Source of the DNA: Isoetes taiwanensis
Taxonomy: Eukaryota > Streptophyta > Lycopodiopsida > Isoetales > Isoetaceae
DNA: 64,000 nucleotides
Reading direction: 5' to 3'
Assembly: GCA_021234155.1 (NCBI GenBank)
Contig: JAJEKV010000048.1
Span: 2,139,873 to 2,203,872, forward strand
A program made the translations under genes and the position numbers. Below, one piece after another: positions 61,077 through 64,000 of the stretch (within the stretch, counting starts at the first letter, position 1; every line of letters starts with the position of its first letter). The notes under the pieces were generated by a model that was not told the origin of the DNA, made no database searches, and saw only the letters and a program-made list of their open reading frames with translations.

Positions 61077-62635
61077 TTGATTTTGATCGACGATCCTTGA
61101 TCGACGATTTATTCGACTTCGACGACGACGATGATCTGATCGACGATCGATCCGGATGATACTGTTTATCGACGATCTTGACGACGATTTAACGATCGAC
61201 GATCGACGATTGATCTTATTTCGACGACGATCGACGACTTTATTGACGATTTGTCGATCTTCGACGATTGTCGACTTCGACGATGACGATGACGACGACG
61301 CCGATGATGATTGACGGATGATTTTGATTGATCTTTGATGCCGATACGGATGACGATTGATTTTGATGATGACGATTGTCGACTTCGATGATCTGTCGAT
61401 TGATGCGATTTACTGACGTGATGATTGATGATGATTTCGATGATGATGATCTTGATTTCGACTTTGATGATGATTGATACGATATTTTATGATTTTGATT
61501 TCGACGATTATGATTGTCGATTGATGATTTATCTTGATTATGATTTTATTGATAAGATTTTATTGATGATGATTTTATTGATGATGATTGATTATGGATT
61601 GAAAAAAAAGACGGACGATGATTTCGACGATGATTTTTTATGGATTTCGGATGATTGTTGATGACGGATGATGTTGATGATCTTTGATGCCGATATTTTC
61701 GAGGATGATGTCGATTGACGATTGATTATGGATTGTTTTATTTTTTTCGACGATGATTGGATTTTTGATTGATATGGATGACGACGTTAGATTTTTGATA
61801 AAAAGGATTGGATGATTTTCGACGAGAGGATGCCGGATTTCGATGACGGATCTTGACGATGATTTTATTGATTCGAGATGATGATTGATCTGGATTTTGA
61901 TGATGATGATTGATCTTTATCGACGATGACGGATGCTGATTTGATTGATCTTTATGGATGATGATTTATGATTTTGATTTTGAAAAAAGATGATGATTTT
62001 GAAAGAGGAGATGCCGATTTGATGAAAGATGATGATATTTTGATGATTGAGGATGATTTATGGATGATGCTGGATTGATCTTGATTGATCTTTGATGAAA
62101 AAAAAAAAAGATGATGATGATGATGATTTGATTGACGATGACAGGATGCCGATGATGATGATTTCGACGATGATGATGATTTTATGATTTCGATTGATTT
62201 TTTCGATGATGATGATGATGAGGATTGATTTCGATGATGATGATGATGATTGACCCGGATGCCGATGATTTATGATTGATGATGATGTTGATGGATGATT
62301 ATGATTGATTATTTATTGATTTATTTTTGATGATGATTGATTTTTGATGATGCCGATGCTTTTTGATGGATGCTGGATTGATTGACGATGGATGAACGGA
62401 TTTCGATTTTATTGATCTTTATGATTTTCGCGGATGATGATTATGGATTGACGGATTTTGATGATGATGATTGAGATTTTTCGGTTTATGTCGAGGATGA
62501 TGATTTTGATGCCGATGTTTTGATTTTTTCGACGATGATGATTGATGATGTTGATTGTCTTGATTGTTTTTTCGATTTATTTATTGATGATGATGATTTG
62601 ATTATTGGATGTTTTTGATGATGACATTTATTTGA
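61075..62635. repeat. GAT/CGA-rich degenerate simple array (~1.5 kb)
   Basis: It is made almost wholly of GAT, GACGAT, TTCGACGAT, GATTGATT and similar units. The first ~250 bases are rich in TCGACGA and GATCGACGATCGA palindromic units, later parts in GATGATGATT. Open frames (D, I, M, F) are repeat by-products. Confidence 0.93.
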
Positions 62636-64000
62636 TTTCTCCGCTTCTAATCTCTCCTCCACCACCACCTCATCACCCCCACCACCCTCTCTCCTCCACC
62701 TCCATCTCCACTCACCTCCATCACTACCTCACTCACCCTCTCCTCCACCTCCATCTCCTCCTCCACCTTTCCCCCCCACCTCCTTTCCACCTCCGGCCAC
62801 CCCTGCTGCTACCACCACCACCTCTCCTCCTCCACCTTCTCCTAGACCTCCTTTCACCTCCTACTCCACTCATCCCTACTCAATTCCTCTATCTCTCAGC
62901 TGGCCACTTTCTCCCCACCTCCCATCTCCGCTTTCCACTATCCCCCTAATTCTCTTATCTCCGCCTCCGCTTATCTCCTCCGCTTCCATCCCTAATTCAC
63001 TCACCTTTCATGCACTAATTGGCCACTATCCCTAATTTCTAATTTTCACTACTCACTCTATCTCCACATGCATTCTCTTCCACTCCTCCATCTCCGCTTC
63101 TCCTATTTCTCAGCCACCTTTCTTTCCTCCCACTTCCTCATTCACTTTTCTCCGCCACTCACTATCACTTCCACTCCATCTCACGCACTCACCTCCGCTT
63201 CTGCACTCATCTCCTCCACCTCCCTCCCCACCTCCTCCATCACTCACCTCCTCCCTCTCTCCACCACCATCACCACCACTCACCTCACTGGCTTCCCACC
63301 ATCTCCCCCACTCACTCATCCCCACCTCCTCCCATCACTCACCTCACTCTCCATCTCCACCCTCTCCTCCACCTCCCCATCACCTCACCACCTACCTCAT
63401 CACCCCCACTCCACCCTCCCTCCTCCACCTCCATCTCCACCTCCTCCTCACCACCCTCCCTCCCACCTCCATCTCCACCACCCTCCATCACCACACTCTC
63501 ACCACCTCCCTCCACCTCCATCTCCTCCTCCACCTTCCCCCCCACCCTCCTCTTCACCTCCACCTCACCATCACTCACTCAGCCTCCCCCTCTCCTCCTC
63601 CACCTTCTCCCCACCTCCTTTTCACTTCCACCACCATCCCTCCAGCACCCTCCCTCCTCCCTCCCTCCACCTTCCCTCCCTCCTCACCATCTCCCTCCCA
63701 CCCCTTCTCACTTCCACCTCACCATCCCCCTCTCCACCTCCATCTCCTCCTCCCACCTTTTCCCCCCTACCGGGGCCATCTCCCTCCCACCCCTTCTCAC
63801 CTCACCACCTCCATCCCTCCTCCACCTCTCTCCATCCCCACCACCAATGCACCCACCCCTCCTCCTCCCTCCCTCTCCATCTCCCTCCACCCCCTTCACC
63901 TCCACCTCCATCCCCACCTCCACCACCTTTCTCCATCCCCACCGGCCACCACCACCTCCTCCTCCTCCCCTCCCCCACCACCACCCATCACCCCCCACCT
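62636..64000. repeat. CTCCACCTCC-rich simple array running off the window end
   Basis: CTCCACCTCCATCTCC, CACCTCCT, CTCACC and related pyrimidine units continue to the last base. Minus-strand frames rich in Gly/Glu/Val are by-products. Confidence 0.93.

Noticed and set aside
63110-63998. Gly/Glu-rich minus-strand ORFs near the window end
   Set aside because: By-products of CTCCACC repeats with no domain or promoter.

Overview
The window is nuclear DNA of a land plant with a repeat-rich genome. The clearest genic signal is an intron-containing alkaline/neutral invertase (GH100), an enzyme of plants and cyanobacteria. Around it lie plant-type LINEs, Ty1/copia and Ty3/gypsy chromovirus fragments, satellites, minisatellites and long microsatellites. 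A fern or lycophyte is my guess, based only on overall repeat content. No prokaryotic operons, CRISPR arrays, intact rRNA or functional tRNA genes were seen.

Layout. 1-1643: 3' half of a non-LTR retrotransposon (LINE) ending in a (TTTCA)n tail. 1970-2940: endonuclease part of a similar LINE. 3190-5690: a badly decayed L1-type LINE (endonuclease plus reverse transcriptase). 5700-9200: AT-rich unassigned DNA. 9217-15215: two blocks of a ~19-bp minisatellite flanking an array of a ~0.8-kb satellite. 15280-16170: (CT)n and a ~160-bp tandem repeat. 16475-16592: a possible Au-like SINE. 16723-17460: remnant of a CDCA7-like cysteine-rich domain gene, followed by CAC-rich and GT-rich arrays. 19379-19970: remnant of an FCP1/NIF phosphatase domain. 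24310-24810: GGT-rich array. 26990-28060: L1-type LINE 3' part. 28087-30653: another LINE ending in (TC)n. 30850-31400 (-): Ty1/copia integrase remnant. 38076-38171: heat-shock-element-like and G-box motifs. 39098-41254: the invertase gene. 44730-45180 (-): L1-type LINE tail. 46060-46955 and 56175-57250: an inverted pair of one unclassified repeat. 50780-51480: Ty3/gypsy reverse transcriptase. 52397-54873 (-): a chromovirus deletion derivative with both LTR remnants. 54874-55480: LINE fragment. 59253-59328 (-): one exon of an M16 (insulinase-like) peptidase. 60620-61076: promoter and start of an extensin-like proline-rich gene that runs into about 3 kb of GAT-rich and then CTCCACC-rich simple sequence to the window end.

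Function. Only the invertase (cytosolic or organellar sucrose hydrolysis) and perhaps the extensin-like gene (cell wall) look like host genes that may be alive. The invertase has clean exons 1-2 and a clean first part of exon 3, but single-base indels in its 3' half. These keep the underlying codons conserved, which suggests either uncorrected sequence errors or a very recent loss. The other host-gene matches (CDCA7-like, FCP1-like, M16) are isolated and broken. Most of the window is layered transposable-element and satellite debris.
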